Below, piece by piece: positions 6,123-6,533 of a stretch of DNA of 6,533 nucleotides. Origin of the DNA: Salinibacterium sp. (GTDB taxonomy: Bacteria > Actinomycetota > Actinomycetes > Actinomycetales > Microbacteriaceae). The notes under the pieces are model-generated. The model searched no databases and had not been told where the DNA came from. It worked only from the letters and a program-made list of their open reading frames with translations. The first letter of the stretch is position 1. Each line of letters begins with the position of its first letter. The stretch spans positions 1 through 6,533 of the forward strand of contig SCSV01000151.1 in NCBI GenBank assembly GCA_004297555.1, given 5' to 3'. The translations under genes and the position numbers were made by a program.

Positions 6123-6128
6123 TATTGT
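6123..6128 (+). promoter_or_regulatory. Candidate -10 element for the LRV-repeat gene
   Basis: TATTGT fits TANNNT in the divergent spacer and would place a transcription start near 6135, just before the GTG at 6142 and the ATG at 6151. No -35 match is clear. The evidence is weak. Confidence 0.2.
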
Positions 6129-6150
6129 GGCGCGCGATAACGTGGTCGAC

Positions 6151-6533
6151 ATGTCGTGCATCCGCTTCAATACGGCTGCTCAGCGCCGGCAAATGCGCGC
6201 CATGGCGCCCGCGATGCTCACCTCCGAGCAGGCGGCCGTGCTGCACCCCTCCCCCGAGATCACCCCCTCGAAACTCAGCCGCCTACGGTTGCTTGCTGCC
6301 CACACCAACCCGAAGATTCGCGAAAGCGTGGCGAGCAGCCCCAACACCCCAGCGGATGTCTTCGCCGCCCTCGCGCGCGACACCGATGAGGGCGTGCGGT
6401 CATGTGTGGCTCGCAATGAGGCCACTCCCTGCGACGTGTTGCGTTCTCTGGCGGATGACCGATCGGAACGCGTGCGCGGATTTCTCGCCGTCAACTTCTA
6501 TGTGCCGAGCGATGTGATGCAGCGACTCGCGCG
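6151..6533 (+). CDS. LRV/HEAT-like repeat protein, 5' part (runs off the right edge)
   Basis: The frame is open from the spacer to the end of the window (127 complete codons from the ATG at 6151). It shows three successive repeats of exactly 26 residues: 6283-6360, 6361-6438 and 6439-6516, with a fourth starting at 6517. Each follows the pattern (L/F)xxLAxDxxxxVRxxVAxNxxTPxDV: VR at repeat positions 12-13 (IR in the first), A17, P23, D25 and V26 recur. This resembles variant leucine-rich (LRV) or HEAT-type helical repeats, which form curved protein-binding scaffolds. No signal peptide or membrane segment is evident in the visible part. High third-position GC supports this frame over the other two plus-strand frames. 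The start is uncertain: GTG 6127, GTG 6142 and ATG 6193, 6202 and 6214 are alternatives and none has a strong Shine-Dalgarno. Function unknown. Confidence 0.75.
   Translation, partial: MSCIRFNTAAQRRQMRAMAPAMLTSEQAAVLHPSPEITPSKLSRLRLLAAHTNPKIRESVASSPNTPADVFAALARDTDEGVRSCVARNEATPCDVLRSLADDRSERVRGFLAVNFYVPSDVMQRLA

Noticed and set aside
6125..6517. Plus-strand open frame of 130 codons overlapping the LRV gene
   Set aside because: Its Pro/Arg/Ser/Cys-rich translation lacks the regular 26-residue repeat seen in the 6151 frame, and it stops before the window end.

Overview
The window is ordinary high-GC actinobacterial chromosome. Gene content and protein sequence (GarA-type FHA protein, FtsR-type MerR, a second MerR regulator, CDP-alcohol phosphatidyltransferase, two-domain-type pyruvate carboxylase, orphan ParA) suggest a member of the Actinomycetota, most likely Microbacteriaceae. 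That family call is an inference from gene order and protein style; the genus is not resolved. I see no rRNA, tRNA, CRISPR array, insertion sequence or prophage gene.

Layout. 1-2571 (minus) is the N-terminal 857 codons of pyruvate carboxylase; its end lies off the left edge. A 120 bp divergent spacer (2572-2691) leads to an orphan ParA-type ATPase on the plus strand (2692-3504). It converges with a MerR-family regulator on the minus strand (3525-4073), and a small hairpin contains both stop codons. About 200 bp of non-coding DNA (4074-4270) holds a possible operator and a hairpin. Then come three tightly packed minus-strand genes, transcribed in the order CDP-alcohol phosphatidyltransferase (5466-6080), GarA-like FHA protein (4966-5454) and FtsR-like MerR regulator (4271-4966). 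The first gap is 11 nt, the second junction a 1 nt overlap. A divergent plus-strand gene starting near 6151 encodes 26-residue LRV/HEAT-like repeats and runs off the right edge.

How it fits together. The minus-strand block is a shortened form of the Mycobacterium tuberculosis Rv1822-Rv1830 neighbourhood (pgsA2 ... gcvH, garA, Rv1828, Rv1829, Rv1830). Membrane phospholipid synthesis, a TCA-cycle switch protein (GarA/OdhI) and regulators linked to division and growth sit together, and pyruvate carboxylase, the anaplerotic feeder of the same cycle, is close by. The best leads are a changed phosphorylation motif in the GarA homologue, two GTG starts that both look leaderless with the same -10 spacing, the orphan ParA, and the LRV-repeat protein. 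I found no convincing new multi-gene system.
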